Below are positions 7,043 through 16,282 of a stretch of 41,258 bases of DNA, piece after piece; the first letter of the stretch is position 1, and each line of letters starts with the position of its first letter. The notes beneath the pieces are model-generated. The model searched no databases. It saw nothing but the letters and a program-made list of their open reading frames with translations, and was not told the origin of the DNA. The stretch is from a gamma proteobacterium endosymbiont of Lamellibrachia anaximandri (GTDB lineage Bacteria > Pseudomonadota > Gammaproteobacteria > Chromatiales > Chromatiaceae): NCBI GenBank assembly GCA_016756835.1, contig JAESPE010000023.1, forward strand, positions 1-41,258, in the 5' to 3' direction. Position numbers and translations under genes: made by a program.

Positions 7043-9541
7043 TTACCGGGCTTTGACGCCCCGGAACAGAGTGCGTATCCGGGCAGAGTTTCCGATCACT
7101 GCCAGTGAACTCAGGGGCATGGAGATCGCAGCCACCAGGGGCGTCACGATTGCAGCCATCGCCAACGGCACCATAATGAGATTGTAGACAATGGAGATAG
7201 CGATATTCTGCCGGATGGTTTTCAGGGTCCGCCGCGAGAGACCGGCAGCCAGACGAACCTTCTCGAGTTCACTGCTCATCAGCACAATATCAGCACTGGC
7301 GATGGAGACATCGGTGCCGGATCCCATAGCGATTCCCACATCAGCCCGTACCAGTGCCGGTGCGTCGTTCACTCCATCGCCCACCATGGCGACCTTTCTC
7401 CCATCCGCCTGCAGTGACTGGATGACCTGATCCTTCTCTTCGGGCAACACCTCGGCTATCACCTCCATGCCTCCCAGACGCTCGGCAATCGCCTCGGCTG
7501 CCTGACGCCGGTCCCCGCTCAACAGGGTCACTTCCATGCCCTCCGCTTTGAGGTCGCGAATCAGTGCAGGCGCCTCTTCACGAATCCGATCCTCGATACC
7601 GATCAACGCCACCTCTTTGCCATCCACTGCAATCCGGATGGAGCCAATTCCTCGCTGATCAAGCGCTGCTGCCTGCTGCTCCAGAGAAACCTGTAGTTTG
7701 ATCTGGTTCTTCTGCAACCAGCCGCTGCTACCAGACAGCAGCGATTCACCCGCTACAATGCCACGAATACCAAACCCTGGTTCGTTTTCGAAGCCCGTGG
7801 CCGTCATCGAACGAAAGCTCAACCCCTGCGATTCAGCCCATGACAGGATTGCCAGCGCCGTGGGATGCTCAGAGTAGCGTTCCAGGGCCGCTAATTTTGT
7901 CATAAGTGACTGAACTTCCGCAGGTATCGCTTCGCTATCAGTTTCACGCCATTCACAACCATCCATTTGTACCAGGACAACCGACATCTTCCCTTCGGTG
8001 AGAGTGCCGGTTTTATCGAAGACAACGTGGTTGATGGATGAGAGCGTCTCCAGTACCTCGCCATTCCTGACCAGAATGCCGTACTTCGCCCCCAAACCCG
8101 AAGCGACGGCGATCGACATGGGTGTGGCCAGGCCAAAGGCGCAGGGACAGGTTATGATCAAGACGGAAGTTGCGGCCAGCAGAGCGACCTCCAGATCAGT
8201 CCCCACCCACCAGAGGAAGGTGCCGGTTGCGAGGCCCAGGGTCACCAAAACGAACCAGGGAACGATCCGGTCCGCCACACACTGAATCGGCGCCTTCGAG
8301 GCCTGTGCCTCCTCCACCAGTCGGATGATCCGCCCCAAGGCAGTATCCTTCAGTGAACTGACCACCTTCAGCTGTAACATACCGTGACCGTTGATGGTCC
8401 CTGCGGAGACGGAAGCCCCAACCATCTTGGTTACGGGCTGCGCTTCACCAGTCAGCATCGCCTCATCCACAACACTCTGCCCTTCGATCACCGTGCCATC
8501 GACGGGAATGCGTTCACCCGGTTTGACGAGCACCGTCTCATCGACGGACACCGCACGGATCGGCACGACCTTCTCCTCACCGTCACGGAAAACCGTTGCC
8601 ACCCGGGGCTGCAGGTCGAGCAGACGCTGGGTTGCCGCCACTGCCTGCCGTTTGGAAATCGCCTCCAGATAGCGTCCCACCAGAATGACGAACAGGAAGT
8701 TGACGACGGTGTCGTAATAGACTTCGCCGGTTTGGGTTCCCGTGACTGTGACATAGACCGAATAGAGATAGGTGATGCCGGCGCCGATGGCGATAGGCAG
8801 ATCCATGCCCAGGTGAAAGTTCTTTATCCCCGACCAGGCACCCTTGAAAAACGGAAAGCCTGAATAGAGCAGCACCGGGGTTGCCAGCATAAAGCCGACC
8901 CAGTGAAACAGACCGCGAAACTCTCCCTCATCCGCTCCAGAGTAGAGCGCGATAGAGATCCACATCAGATTCATCATGCCGAAGCCGGCAAATGCCATCC
9001 GATACAAGAGGTTGCGGTTCTGCTGCTTCAGCTTGCCCTCGGCAACCTCGGGATCATAGGGCACCGCTGCATAACCGATCTGCCCCAAGCGGCTGATGAT
9101 GGCTGAAAGTGCGACCTGTCCGTTGTGCCATTTGACATGCAGTCGCTTGCCGGAGAGATTGACCCGCGCTTCGATAATGCCGGGCATGGCGTTGAGACTA
9201 TGTTCGATGAGCCAGACGCAGGCAGCGCAGTGAATCCCCTCCACCAGCAGATGGATATCCCGGGCCTCGCCCAAGTCACCGACGAACTCTTCCTGAACTT
9301 CATCCAGATCGTAGAGCGCAAGTTCCTTGGGAATATCCGGCGGCGGCGCCAGTGACGCATCTTCCGGGGTTCGCTGGTAGAAACCTTCGAGTCCTGCCTG
9401 ATAGATCGCTTCACAGACCGACTTGCAGCCATTACAGCAGAAATATTGCTGTTCATCCTCGATCTCGGCAATGATCTCATCCGCCGGGGGGACCGGCAGA
9501 TTACAGTGGAAGCAGTGCCGCTCCGCGCTCAACTCTGTCAC
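7043..9541 (-). CDS. ccoI: Copper-exporting P1B-type ATPase CcoI
   Basis: This 832-residue P-type ATPase of the CcoI/FixI group delivers copper across the inner membrane for the CuB centre of cbb3 oxidase. In order: an N-terminal Cys-rich segment ([19 protein letters not shown]), a heavy-metal-associated domain with C105-A-A-C108, the transmembrane ion channel with the [11 protein letters not shown] motif, the phosphorylation loop DKTGTLTEG, the SEHPTA nucleotide-binding motif and [16 protein letters not shown]. All catalytic motifs are intact. The start is a GTG eight bases downstream of the ccoH stop, consistent with translational coupling. The location beside ccoH, ccoG and ccoS distinguishes it from detoxifying CopA. 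Confidence 0.96.
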   Translation of the reverse strand: MTELSAERHCFHCNLPVPPADEIIAEIEDEQQYFCCNGCKSVCEAIYQAGLEGFYQRTPEDASLAPPPDIPKELALYDLDEVQEEFVGDLGEARDIHLLVEGIHCAACVWLIEHSLNAMPGIIEARVNLSGKRLHVKWHNGQVALSAIISRLGQIGYAAVPYDPEVAEGKLKQQNRNLLYRMAFAGFGMMNLMWISIALYSGADEGEFRGLFHWVGFMLATPVLLYSGFPFFKGAWSGIKNFHLGMDLPIAIGAGITYLYSVYVTVTGTQTGEVYYDTVVNFLFVILVGRYLEAISKRQAVAATQRLLDLQPRVATVFRDGEEKVVPIRAVSVDETVLVKPGERIPVDGTVIEGQSVVDEAMLTGEAQPVTKMVGASVSAGTINGHGMLQLKVVSSLKDTALGRIIRLVEEAQASKAPIQCVADRIVPWFVLVTLGLATGTFLWWVGTDLEVALLAATSVLIITCPCAFGLATPMSIAVASGLGAKYGILVRNGEVLETLSSINHVVFDKTGTLTEGKMSVVLVQMDGCEWRETDSEAIPAEVQSLMTKLAALERYSEHPTALAILSWAESQGLSFRSMTATGFENEPGFGIRGIVAGESLLSGSSGWLQKNQIKLQVSLEQQAAALDQRGIGSIRIAVDGKEVALIGIEDRIREEAPALIRDLKAEGMEVTLLSGDRRQAAEAIAERLGGMEVIAEVLPEEKDQVIQSLQADGRKVAMVGDGVNDAPALVRADVGIAMGSGTDVSIASADIVLMSSELEKVRLAAGLSRRTLKTIRQNIAISIVYNLIMVPLAMAAIVTPLVAAISMPLSSLAVIGNSARIRTLFRGVKAR

Positions 9542-9549
9542 GATACGAC

Positions 9550-10059
9550 TCAGGGCTGCCAGTCGATACCAACCCCGACACGTTTAGGGGTATTGTATTC
9601 ATCTTCGCCAAGTTTGGCGCTGACGAGCATATCCCACGCGCCGATAAGCGGGAAAGCCACCTGGGTTTCGTAGACGCCGGGTTCAACCGCTTTCATCGGT
9701 ATGGAGAAATCCTGCTTGGCGTTGGAAGGACGATAGACATAAAGGATAACCGCGTCTGGCGTTACCGCTTCCCCCGCCTTGTCTTTCACCACGAAACGGC
9801 AGAGGACAGACTGATCGATCTCGATCTTTTTTGGCAACTGCACTTCCATCTGCCAACCGGGATCCCGCGCCTGGCGTTTGAGCATGTTCTTTTCATAATC
9901 CTGACCACGCTCATAGAAATCTTCAACGACCAATCCGGAATCATTATCCATAGCCAAAAAGATCATAATCAGATTCATGGTGAAAAAGATAGCCACCATA
10001 GCCACCCAGCCGATGACCCAGGGACTTCTCCAAGCAGAATTTTTGTTTGCCATATTCAT
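9550..10059 (-). CDS. ccoH: cbb3 oxidase maturation protein CcoH (FixH family)
   Basis: This protein of about 169 residues has one N-terminal membrane helix ([25 protein letters not shown]) and a periplasmic beta-rich FixH domain containing [12 protein letters not shown] and the C-terminal [10 protein letters not shown] motif. CcoH stays bound to assembling cbb3 oxidase and is required for its stability. Two ATGs (10059 and 10053) are in frame and neither has a clear ribosome site; an in-frame TTG at 10092 is less likely. The strong hairpin at 10100-10125 lies between ccoG and this start and could influence its expression. Confidence 0.93.
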   Translation of the reverse strand: MNMANKNSAWRSPWVIGWVAMVAIFFTMNLIMIFLAMDNDSGLVVEDFYERGQDYEKNMLKRQARDPGWQMEVQLPKKIEIDQSVLCRFVVKDKAGEAVTPDAVILYVYRPSNAKQDFSIPMKAVEPGVYETQVAFPLIGAWDMLVSAKLGEDEYNTPKRVGVGIDWQP

Positions 10060-10099
10060 CAATATCAAATCGTTAACAAGCCAAAACCACAAACAGTAA

Positions 10100-10125
10100 G
10101 GGGGCGGACTTTTCAGTCCGCCCCC
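10100..10125. other. Strong GC-rich hairpin between ccoG and ccoH
   Basis: A perfect 11-bp stem GGGGGCGGACT / AGTCCGCCCCC closes a TTTC loop. On the transcribed strand only a short TTACTGTTTG follows, not a uniform U-run, so it may be an RNA-stability or attenuation element rather than a full terminator. It occupies most of the gap between the ccoG stop and the ccoH start. Confidence 0.8.
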
Positions 10126-10145
10126 TCCTTGAGACAGGAATTATA

Positions 10146-11573
10146 TCAGTACTTTGGTCCGATAAAGACACTCTTACGCGTGCCCACGAACACCTCACCA
10201 CTCTCTTCACCCTCGACCTGGAAGATAATCGGGGTATTTTCCCCTTTTAGATTCGACTTGGGAACCCGCAAAAACACCGTTCTCGGCGTTACCTTGCCGT
10301 GCTTGGCGGTAATGCCGTCAGCATCAACGAGAATCAGTCCCTCAGGCCCGGTTGCAGTGATCTTTACCGGCACATCCTTGGTCATCTTGTTGAGCACTTT
10401 CAGGGTGTACTTGTTCTGAATCGAGCCGTTACTCAGCAGCACGAAGAGCGGCTGTCTGGCATGAATCACCTTCAGTTCCAACGCATCGAGCGTGCTAAGT
10501 CCATAGCCGATTCCGGCCAGAGCGGCTGACATGATCAATCCATAAACCCAAACACGTGGACGTTTGAGCAGCGGACGATTCTCGCCGCCTTCAAGCACGT
10601 CAAGGGATTCGTAGCGAATGAGACCCTTGGGCCGGTCAAGTTTTTCCATGACCAGGTCGCAGGCATCGATACACAGGCCGCAGGTGATACAGCCCTCCTG
10701 CTGGCCGTGGCGAATATCGACCCCAGTGGGACAGACTGCAATGCACTGCTTACAATCGACGCAGTCACCAGTAGTGCGCTCATCCTCGGACTGCCCTTTT
10801 ACAATTCGACCACGAGGCTCACCCCGTTTGAAATCATAAGTGGGAACCAGGGTGGTATTGTCCACCATAACCCCCTGAATACGGGCGTAGGGACAGAGCC
10901 AGAAGCAGGCCTGTTCACGCATATAACCGGCCAGCACATAGGTGCCCACAGTGAACAACGCGATGGTGCCATACGCCGTAGATCCTGCTTGCAGGTTGAA
11001 GAAATCCGACCAGAGATCGAACGCATCATAAAACCAGGCAACAAAACTGATGCCGGTCAACACAGAGATCAACAGCCAGATAAGATGTTTGGTGAACTTG
11101 ATACGGAATTTCGCAAAATCGAGTTTAGCCTTGTCCAGTTTCCTGCGCTTCGGTGCCGTGCCTTCCAGTTTCTCGTCCAGCCAGGTAAAGACATCGGTCC
11201 AAACCGTCTGAAAACAGAAATAGCCACAATAGATCCGCCCTGCCAATGCTGTCGATACCGCCAGCAGCAAGGCAAAAAATAGCAGCAGCAGGGAGAGCAT
11301 CCAGAAATCCTGAGGCAGAATCGTCGTGTTCAGGATATGAAACTGGCGGTTGGGTATATCAAAAAGTATCGCCTGTCGATCACCCCACCTGAGATAGGGA
11401 GCGATAAAGAAAAGGATCCAGACAGAGGCTGACAGCCATTTGATGTTTCGCCAGAGGCCGCCCATGCGTTTTGCATGGATTGTCTCCTCGCCGGTATTCA
11501 GATTCCAGTGTTCCGCCTCATCGTAGAGTTCATCAACGGCAGACTGTTGGGGGGATTTCTGTTCGGCGCTCAA
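10146..11573 (-). CDS. ccoG: Cytochrome c oxidase accessory protein CcoG
   Basis: This 475-residue membrane ferredoxin-type protein has several hydrophobic helices in its N-terminal half, a conserved AGRIYCGYFCFQTVWTDVF segment, and two ferredoxin-like clusters reading CVDCKQCIAVCP and CITCGLCIDACD. A C-terminal immunoglobulin-like periplasmic domain follows (NKYTLKVLNKM, RVPKSNLKGE). In Rhodobacter CcoG is implicated in copper(II) reduction during cbb3 assembly. The start is TTG with GAGGT eight bases upstream. It begins the ccoGHIS maturation unit, separated from ccoNOQP by a terminator. Confidence 0.95.
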   Translation of the reverse strand: MSAEQKSPQQSAVDELYDEAEHWNLNTGEETIHAKRMGGLWRNIKWLSASVWILFFIAPYLRWGDRQAILFDIPNRQFHILNTTILPQDFWMLSLLLLFFALLLAVSTALAGRIYCGYFCFQTVWTDVFTWLDEKLEGTAPKRRKLDKAKLDFAKFRIKFTKHLIWLLISVLTGISFVAWFYDAFDLWSDFFNLQAGSTAYGTIALFTVGTYVLAGYMREQACFWLCPYARIQGVMVDNTTLVPTYDFKRGEPRGRIVKGQSEDERTTGDCVDCKQCIAVCPTGVDIRHGQQEGCITCGLCIDACDLVMEKLDRPKGLIRYESLDVLEGGENRPLLKRPRVWVYGLIMSAALAGIGYGLSTLDALELKVIHARQPLFVLLSNGSIQNKYTLKVLNKMTKDVPVKITATGPEGLILVDADGITAKHGKVTPRTVFLRVPKSNLKGENTPIIFQVEGEESGEVFVGTRKSVFIGPKY

Positions 11574-11654
11574 GGTGGATACCTCACATTAAAATATTTG
11601 TCGTCTCAGGATTCTACGTAACATTATTCTTAAAACCAGCATATTAACCAATGC

Positions 11655-11670
11655 GATTTGTCAAAACAGA
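11655..11670 (-). promoter_or_regulatory. Possible -35 region for ccoG
   Basis: TTGACA (minus strand, 11664-11659) is a perfect -35 hexamer about 85 bp before the ccoG start. The best -10 candidate, TATGCT, is at a short 15-bp spacing, so the promoter call is weak. A separate promoter is expected because a terminator lies just upstream. Confidence 0.3.
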
Positions 11671-11718
11671 TACAACAATGGTGTTTATCTGTGGCTACGA
11701 AAAACCACGATACATTCC

Positions 11719-11745
11719 AAAAAAAAAGGGGGGATAAATCCCCCC
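11719..11745 (-). terminator. Rho-independent terminator after the ccoNOQP unit
   Basis: On the minus strand a GGGGGG / CCCCCC stem with a six-base ATTTAT loop is followed by nine T residues. It lies 26 bp beyond the stop of the small 41-residue ORF and upstream of ccoG, so it should end the ccoNOQP transcript. Confidence 0.85.
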
Positions 11746-11771
11746 TTCTCTAACTATACAATCACCGATTA

Positions 11772-11897
11772 TTACTGTTTGTGTTTCTCAGCATCGCTCT
11801 TTACCAAAGCGCTGACCTTAAAGCCGAGATAAACGATGATCACCACACAGATCACCACCGAAACAATCGAACCTATCGTTACCGCATCCCAATGCAT
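11772..11897 (-). CDS. Small single-TM protein in the cbb3 locus, 41 residues
   Basis: An ATG at 11897 opens a 41-codon frame: MHWDAVTIG, a hydrophobic helix (about 8-27, SIVSVVICVVIIVYLGF), and a lysine-rich end (KSDAEKHKQ). It lies 73 bp downstream of ccoP, on the same strand and before the terminator. Small one-helix subunits such as CcoM of Pseudomonas stutzeri, or DUF3149-type proteins, occupy similar places, but I cannot match the sequence to either. An accessory subunit or assembly peptide of cbb3 oxidase is an inference from position and topology. Confidence 0.6.
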   Translation of the reverse strand: MHWDAVTIGSIVSVVICVVIIVYLGFKVSALVKSDAEKHKQ

Positions 11898-11970
11898 AAC
11901 ATACCCCTTAAATTATTGCCGCGCGTGACGGAAGACTCCATCACGCGCTTACCAGGAAATAAGGCTCTTG

Positions 11971-12822
11971 CTACTGTCCGCCGCCGAACTTGTAGACATA
12001 GACAGCCAGCTTTTTGATCTCGTCTTTTGACAGACGATCACCAAATGAAGGCATTACCGCCTCACGGGTCTGCGGGTCAGTTACATCGTTGACACCGTGC
12101 AGAATGGTCTGCTTGACGCTGTCTTTGATAGACTCGCCCTCTCCCGGAACGAAACGGTAGATGCCATCAGTCAGGTTAGCTGAACCCAACATCTGCATAC
12201 CTTTTCCATCCATGCCGTGACAGGCAATACAACCCTTCTGCAGGAAGTTGGGATCAGAGGTGGGGTTACCCGCTGCGATTGCATCAGCAAGTTTATCCGC
12301 CTCATCATCAGAGAGGATTTTGCCGTGTGCAGTCATGATGCCTTTCCGACCCATGGCGATGGTCTGTTCGATAGTCTCGACAGTACCACCAAAGAGCCAA
12401 TCATCATCAGCCAGCACCGGGAAGCCGGGGCCACCCTGACCGCCGCCGCCGTGGCATGGCGCACAGATATCGCCAAACAGCACCTTGACGGAGGCCACGG
12501 TGTAGTCAGCAAGCCCAGGATTGGCCAAGATATCCTTGGCACTCATATCCTTCAGCTGATTTTCGAACTCGGCACGAACCGCCACGACCTCATCAAGACC
12601 TTCCTGATACTCCTTGATTTGGGTCCAGCCCATAACCCCCTCAGTCGGCTTCTGACCGATTGGGTACATGGGGTAGAGCACACCGTAACCCAAAAACCAA
12701 GCGATGGAGGCCCAGAAGGCTATCATCCACCAGCGTGGAGGTGGGTTGGCAAGCTCCCTGATATTGTCATCCCAGATGTGTCCGGTATTATTTTCACCCG
12801 GAAATGGATTGTTATCCGCCAT
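11971..12822 (-). CDS. ccoP: cbb3 cytochrome c oxidase subunit III, CcoP
   Basis: This 283-residue membrane-anchored dihaem cytochrome c passes electrons to CcoO/CcoN. An N-terminal FixP segment with NPPPRWWMIAFW leads into the single helix. The haem sites are C120-A-P-C-H and C198-I-A-C-H, with distal methionines in GIMTAHG and AVMPSFGD. The ATG overlaps the end of ccoQ by 11 bases, indicating coupled translation. Length and order are normal for the family. Confidence 0.97.
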   Translation of the reverse strand: MADNNPFPGENNTGHIWDDNIRELANPPPRWWMIAFWASIAWFLGYGVLYPMYPIGQKPTEGVMGWTQIKEYQEGLDEVVAVRAEFENQLKDMSAKDILANPGLADYTVASVKVLFGDICAPCHGGGGQGGPGFPVLADDDWLFGGTVETIEQTIAMGRKGIMTAHGKILSDDEADKLADAIAAGNPTSDPNFLQKGCIACHGMDGKGMQMLGSANLTDGIYRFVPGEGESIKDSVKQTILHGVNDVTDPQTREAVMPSFGDRLSKDEIKKLAVYVYKFGGGQ

Positions 12823-13024
12823 TTTTTTCTCCGCTATCTATTCGATCTTCATCCATCGGGATAAACCGGTTCTTCTCCAGCTTATCCCGATTTTTCGGAC
12901 GCAATGCGTAGAAGTACAGACCTACCATCAGGAGGAATGTGACCACCGTCATAACCAGGCCTACCCAGTCATTGGTGGTCATAGCCTCCCAATCGGTATG
13001 AAAGTACTCAGCCAAACTATTCAC
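12812..13024 (-). CDS. ccoQ: cbb3 oxidase small subunit CcoQ/FixQ
   Basis: This one-helix protein has the segment [20 protein letters not shown] followed by [11 protein letters not shown], typical for CcoQ, which stabilises the CcoP interaction. I chose the GTG at 13024, which overlaps the ccoO stop and has AAGG six bases upstream (70 residues). The ATG at 12982 would give 56 residues, closer to many CcoQ proteins, but its GGGAGG lies only two bases from the start. Position between ccoO and ccoP is canonical. Confidence 0.88.
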   Translation of the reverse strand: MNSLAEYFHTDWEAMTTNDWVGLVMTVVTFLLMVGLYFYALRPKNRDKLEKNRFIPMDEDRIDSGEKNGG

Positions 13025-13730
13025 GATAAGCCTTGCTATCGTCCAGTTTGGCCATGGTGCCCAACACCTGAAGGTAGGCAACCATCGCGTCTTCCTCACT
13101 CTTGCCCGCCAGTTCAGCATTTGCGCCGGCGATGTCCTCATCAGTATAAGGAACACCCATCAGCTGCATGACGCTGAAACGAGCAGCCATATCCACACCT
13201 TCCACTGAGTTCTCCTGGAACCAGGGATAGTTAGGCATGACAGACTCAGGCACGACTGAACGAGGGGCGCGCAGATGTTTGCGGTGCCAATCATCAGAGT
13301 ATTTGCCACCAAGACGGGCAAAGTCAGGACCGGTACGCTTGGAGCCCCACTGGAACGGATGGTCGTACATCGACTCCGAAGCCAGTGAGTAGTGGCCATA
13401 ACGTTCCTTCTCGTCACGGAACGGACGGATCATCTGGGAGTGGCAGAGATAGCACCCTTCCCGCTGATAGACGTCGCGGCCCGCAAGTTCAAGCGCGGTG
13501 TAAGGACGCATCCCGTCACCCGGCTTGTGATCGGCCAGAGTCTGGCCGGCTTGACGCTGCCAGACAAGCTCAGGCGCCTTGTTGTGCTCAAATGTGTCGT
13601 CGATAAGGAACAGCGGAACGATCTCCACAAGACCACCGACGGACAGTGCAATAGCCAGGAAAAACAGGAGCATCCAGACGTTTTTCTCCGTCTTCTCCTG
13701 CATACCAACTGCTTCATTGTTATTCGCCAT
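13017..13730 (-). CDS. ccoO: cbb3 cytochrome c oxidase subunit II, CcoO
   Basis: This 237-residue monohaem membrane cytochrome has a helix at about 18-40 and a haem site C93-Y-L-C-H inside [20 protein letters not shown], a CcoO signature. The distal methionine is probably in SVMPNYPWF. It accepts electrons from CcoP and transfers them to the haem b of CcoN. It begins 18 bp after ccoN and overlaps ccoQ by 8 bp, with the usual gene order. Confidence 0.97.
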   Translation of the reverse strand: MANNNEAVGMQEKTEKNVWMLLFFLAIALSVGGLVEIVPLFLIDDTFEHNKAPELVWQRQAGQTLADHKPGDGMRPYTALELAGRDVYQREGCYLCHSQMIRPFRDEKERYGHYSLASESMYDHPFQWGSKRTGPDFARLGGKYSDDWHRKHLRAPRSVVPESVMPNYPWFQENSVEGVDMAARFSVMQLMGVPYTDEDIAGANAELAGKSEEDAMVAYLQVLGTMAKLDDSKAYRE

Positions 13731-13748
13731 TTTGACAAACCCCCTTAA

Positions 13749-15182
13749 TTAAGCGCTAACGGCAGCTGTGGAAGCCGCTCGCACGCTGCCTTCACTGGCG
13801 GCCTTGCGGACCGTCATCAGCACGTTGATAAGCATCAGCAGAGCACCGGTTACGAATATCATGCCGCCGATGGCGCGCATTGCGTAATAGGGATGCATCG
13901 CTTCAACAGACTCTGCAAAGGTGTAGGCCAAGGTGCCGTACTCGTCGTAAGCACGCCACATCAGACCCTGCATGATGCCGGATACCCACATCGCCACGAC
14001 ATAGACCACGGTACCAATGGTGGCAGTCCAGAAGTGAGCATTGATCAGCTTGGTGGACCACATTTCGGTGTGGAAGGTACGGGTCATCATATGGTAGATG
14101 GCGCCGATGGCAACCATGGCAACCCAACCCAAAGCACCGGAGTGTACGTGACCAACGGTCCAGTCAGTGTAGTGGGAGAGCGCGTTAACCGTCTTGATCG
14201 ACATGATCGGACCTTCGAAGGTCGACATGGCGTAGAAGGCCAGAGACATGATCAGGAAGCGCAGGACATAGTCAGTACGCAGTTTGTCCCATGCACCCGA
14301 GAGGGTCATCATGCCGTTCACCGCACCACCCCAGGAAGGGATAATCATGGCGATGGAAACAGCTGCACCCAGAGAACCGGTCCAGTCAGGCAGAGCGGTA
14401 TACTGCAGATGGTGAGCACCCAGCCATACATAACCGAACATCAGCGCCCAGAAGTGGATAACTGACAGACGATAGGAGTAGACCGGACGACCTGCCTGCT
14501 TGGGCACGAAGTAGTACATGATGCCGAGGAAGCCTGCAGTCAGGTAGAAACCTACCGCATTATGGCCCCACCACCACTGGATCATCGCATCCTGCACACC
14601 GGCGAACAGTGAGTAGGACTTGAACAGATCAACCGGGATCGCGAGGCTGTTGACAACGTGCAGATAGGTGATCATCACCATCATGCCCAGGAAGAACCAG
14701 TTGGACACATAGATGTGAGAACTCTTCCGGGTCGCCAAGGTCATGACGAAGTTGAACATGTAGGCGAGCCAGACCACTGCAATTGCCAGATCGATCGGCC
14801 ACTCCAGTTCAGCATACTCTTTAGCCTGGTTGATACCCAGGGGCAGAGTGATGACGGCGGAGACGATGATCAGATTCCAGCCAATGAAGACGAACCAGGC
14901 CAGCTTGTCACTCCACAGACTGACACCGCAGGTGCGCTGAACACTGTAGAAAGACGTTGCCATCAACGCACATCCGCCAAAGGCAAAGATGACTGCGTTG
15001 GTGTGGAGCGGACGCAAGCGCCCAAATGTGAGATACGGAATATCAAAGTTCAGAAATGGCCATGCCAGTTCTGAGGCGACGTAAGTCCCCACCAGAGTGC
15101 CTACTACCAGGTAGACAACTGCCATGACGGTGAACCAGCGTACAATACCAAGATTGTACTTCTGTTCTGCTGCGGCGTCCAT
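13749..15182 (-). CDS. ccoN: cbb3 cytochrome c oxidase catalytic subunit I, CcoN
   Basis: This 477-residue haem-copper oxidase subunit should have about twelve helices. It holds haem b and the haem b3-CuB site that reduces oxygen with high affinity and pumps protons. Visible ligand-region motifs are [10 protein letters not shown] (H60 near helix II), [12 protein letters not shown] (CuB His), [11 protein letters not shown] (the CuB His pair) and [14 protein letters not shown] (haem His residues). The length matches the family. Its 307-bp upstream region separates it from fnr and carries an FNR-like palindrome. Confidence 0.98.
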   Translation of the reverse strand: MDAAAEQKYNLGIVRWFTVMAVVYLVVGTLVGTYVASELAWPFLNFDIPYLTFGRLRPLHTNAVIFAFGGCALMATSFYSVQRTCGVSLWSDKLAWFVFIGWNLIIVSAVITLPLGINQAKEYAELEWPIDLAIAVVWLAYMFNFVMTLATRKSSHIYVSNWFFLGMMVMITYLHVVNSLAIPVDLFKSYSLFAGVQDAMIQWWWGHNAVGFYLTAGFLGIMYYFVPKQAGRPVYSYRLSVIHFWALMFGYVWLGAHHLQYTALPDWTGSLGAAVSIAMIIPSWGGAVNGMMTLSGAWDKLRTDYVLRFLIMSLAFYAMSTFEGPIMSIKTVNALSHYTDWTVGHVHSGALGWVAMVAIGAIYHMMTRTFHTEMWSTKLINAHFWTATIGTVVYVVAMWVSGIMQGLMWRAYDEYGTLAYTFAESVEAMHPYYAMRAIGGMIFVTGALLMLINVLMTVRKAASEGSVRAASTAAVSA

Positions 15183-15247
15183 GAACCCCCCTCTTTACAG
15201 ATTATTGAACGTTGCGTGAATTTTCGGGAAACCCCAATTGCCCACTA

Positions 15248-15259
15248 TGTGAAATCACA
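15248..15259. promoter_or_regulatory. Short inverted repeat TGTGA-AA-TCACA before ccoN
   Basis: Five-base arms with a two-base gap lie about 66 bp upstream of the ccoN start, close to the transcription start predicted from the neighbouring FNR-like box. The arms resemble CRP half-sites but the spacing is wrong for CRP. It may be an operator or a chance match. Confidence 0.3.
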
Positions 15260-15290
15260 CAATGAGGCGTGGCATATCTCACTCTCAATC

Positions 15291-15304
15291 CTGACAAATG
15301 TCAA
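15291..15304 (-). promoter_or_regulatory. fnr box: FNR/Anr-like box in the ccoN leader
   Basis: The 14-mer reads TTGACATTTGTCAG on the minus strand. It matches the FNR/Anr pattern TTGAY-N4-RTCAA at nine of ten positions. Its centre is about 115 bp before the ccoN start; an activator at -41.5 would give a leader of about 74 nt. The fnr gene lies directly upstream. No convincing -10 is visible, so this is a candidate. Confidence 0.55.
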
Positions 15305-15432
15305 GATCCAATGCATCGATCAACGCTACCATGTGGCGTTCTTAGTCGTTGATTATCCTGACATTAAATTTTTTATTATTATTTGATTGATCCAAGACAA
15401 AGGAATCGCTAATAAACTAATTGGATTTCCGT

Positions 15433-15462
15433 ATGTTTTTTGTGTCATTACACAAAAAACAT
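15433..15462. repeat. Perfect 13-bp T/A-rich inverted repeat after fnr
   Basis: ATGTTTTTTGTGT and ACACAAAAAACAT pair perfectly around a CATT loop, 27 bp beyond the fnr stop. A small TGCC-GGCA-GGCA hairpin and a T6 run lie on the fnr side, so together they may terminate fnr. The rest of the 307-bp fnr-ccoN gap holds the FNR-like box and a nested inverted repeat (15319-15353). Confidence 0.6.
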
Positions 15463-15489
15463 GCCTGCCGGCAAGAGAAGAGAAGGACT

Positions 15490-16242
15490 TTAGTTGGGCT
15501 CTATGATGGACATCAGCCCGGCGTGGTCCCGCAGCAGAACCTGCTTACGACGCAGAGTAATCAACCCCTGATTCTGAAACCGGGTCAATAGACGGCTTAC
15601 CGTCTCGCTGGCCAGGCCGAGGTAGTTGGCGATATCGCCGCGGGACATCTGCAGACAGAATTTGCTTTCCGGCAATCCACGCTCAAGTCGGCGGTGGGAA
15701 ATATTCAGTAGAAACGCTGCCAGTCTTTGCTCGCCATTCTGCTGAATCAGCGTGGTGGCGACGATATGGCTGAATGCCACTTCGCTGCCGAGCAATTGGA
15801 TCAGCGCCTGCTGGACGACCTCATTGGGACGACCCGCCTCCGGTAGCCGTGAAATCCACAGTTCGCATACACTACTGGGCTCCAGCGCACGCGCAGTGCA
15901 GGGATAACTGCCGCTGGAGACCGCCTCGACGCCGATCAACTCGCCAGGCTGATGGAAACCGATCACCCGATCACCTTTTCCAGTAGAGGGGATATAGGTC
16001 TTGAAGGAGCCGGATTTGACGGCAAAAATCGAACTGAAGACTCCGTTGGCTTGAAACAGTGTCTCACCCCTGGCCACCGGCAGCCGACGCAACAGGACAC
16101 CCTCGGGAACCCCGCTGCCTGCCTCTGCATAATCAAGTACCTGGCAGATGGGATCAAGGCCGCAGGCATCGCACTCCACTTCGAGCGGTTCTTCCGCCAA
16201 ACACCGCTGAGTCCGGCAAACACATGGAGAGGCACTGTTCAA
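15490..16242 (-). CDS. fnr: FNR-type oxygen-responsive [4Fe-4S] regulator (copy 1)
   Basis: This 250-residue CRP/FNR regulator carries the four cluster cysteines C24, C27, C33 (CDACGLDPIC) and C126 (SSVCELW), spaced as in E. coli FNR. Extra cysteines C7, C9 and C14 form a longer N-terminus (CVCRTQRC) not seen in E. coli. The cNMP-like beta-roll spans about 45-130. The recognition helix reads MSRGDIANYLGLASETVSRLLTRF (199-222), with the ETVSR residues that contact TTGAT half-sites. The start appears to be TTG at 16242; no ATG exists in the N-terminal part. It is 40 bp downstream of rpoS and upstream of ccoN, its probable target. Confidence 0.92.
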   Translation of the reverse strand: MNSASPCVCRTQRCLAEEPLEVECDACGLDPICQVLDYAEAGSGVPEGVLLRRLPVARGETLFQANGVFSSIFAVKSGSFKTYIPSTGKGDRVIGFHQPGELIGVEAVSSGSYPCTARALEPSSVCELWISRLPEAGRPNEVVQQALIQLLGSEVAFSHIVATTLIQQNGEQRLAAFLLNISHRRLERGLPESKFCLQMSRGDIANYLGLASETVSRLLTRFQNQGLITLRRKQVLLRDHAGLMSIIEPN

Positions 16243-16282
16243 AATAAAGTTTCCGCCGTAGGTTACTATTTCAAGTAGGTTG

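Noticed and set aside
10100-10125. Full rho-independent terminator after ccoG
   Set aside because: The hairpin is strong but lacks the run of Ts on the transcribed strand, and ccoH continues the operon.
15382-15395. TTGATTGATCCAAG as an FNR site before ccoN
   Set aside because: Only the left half-site fits TTGAT-N4-ATCAA; the right half matches one base of five.
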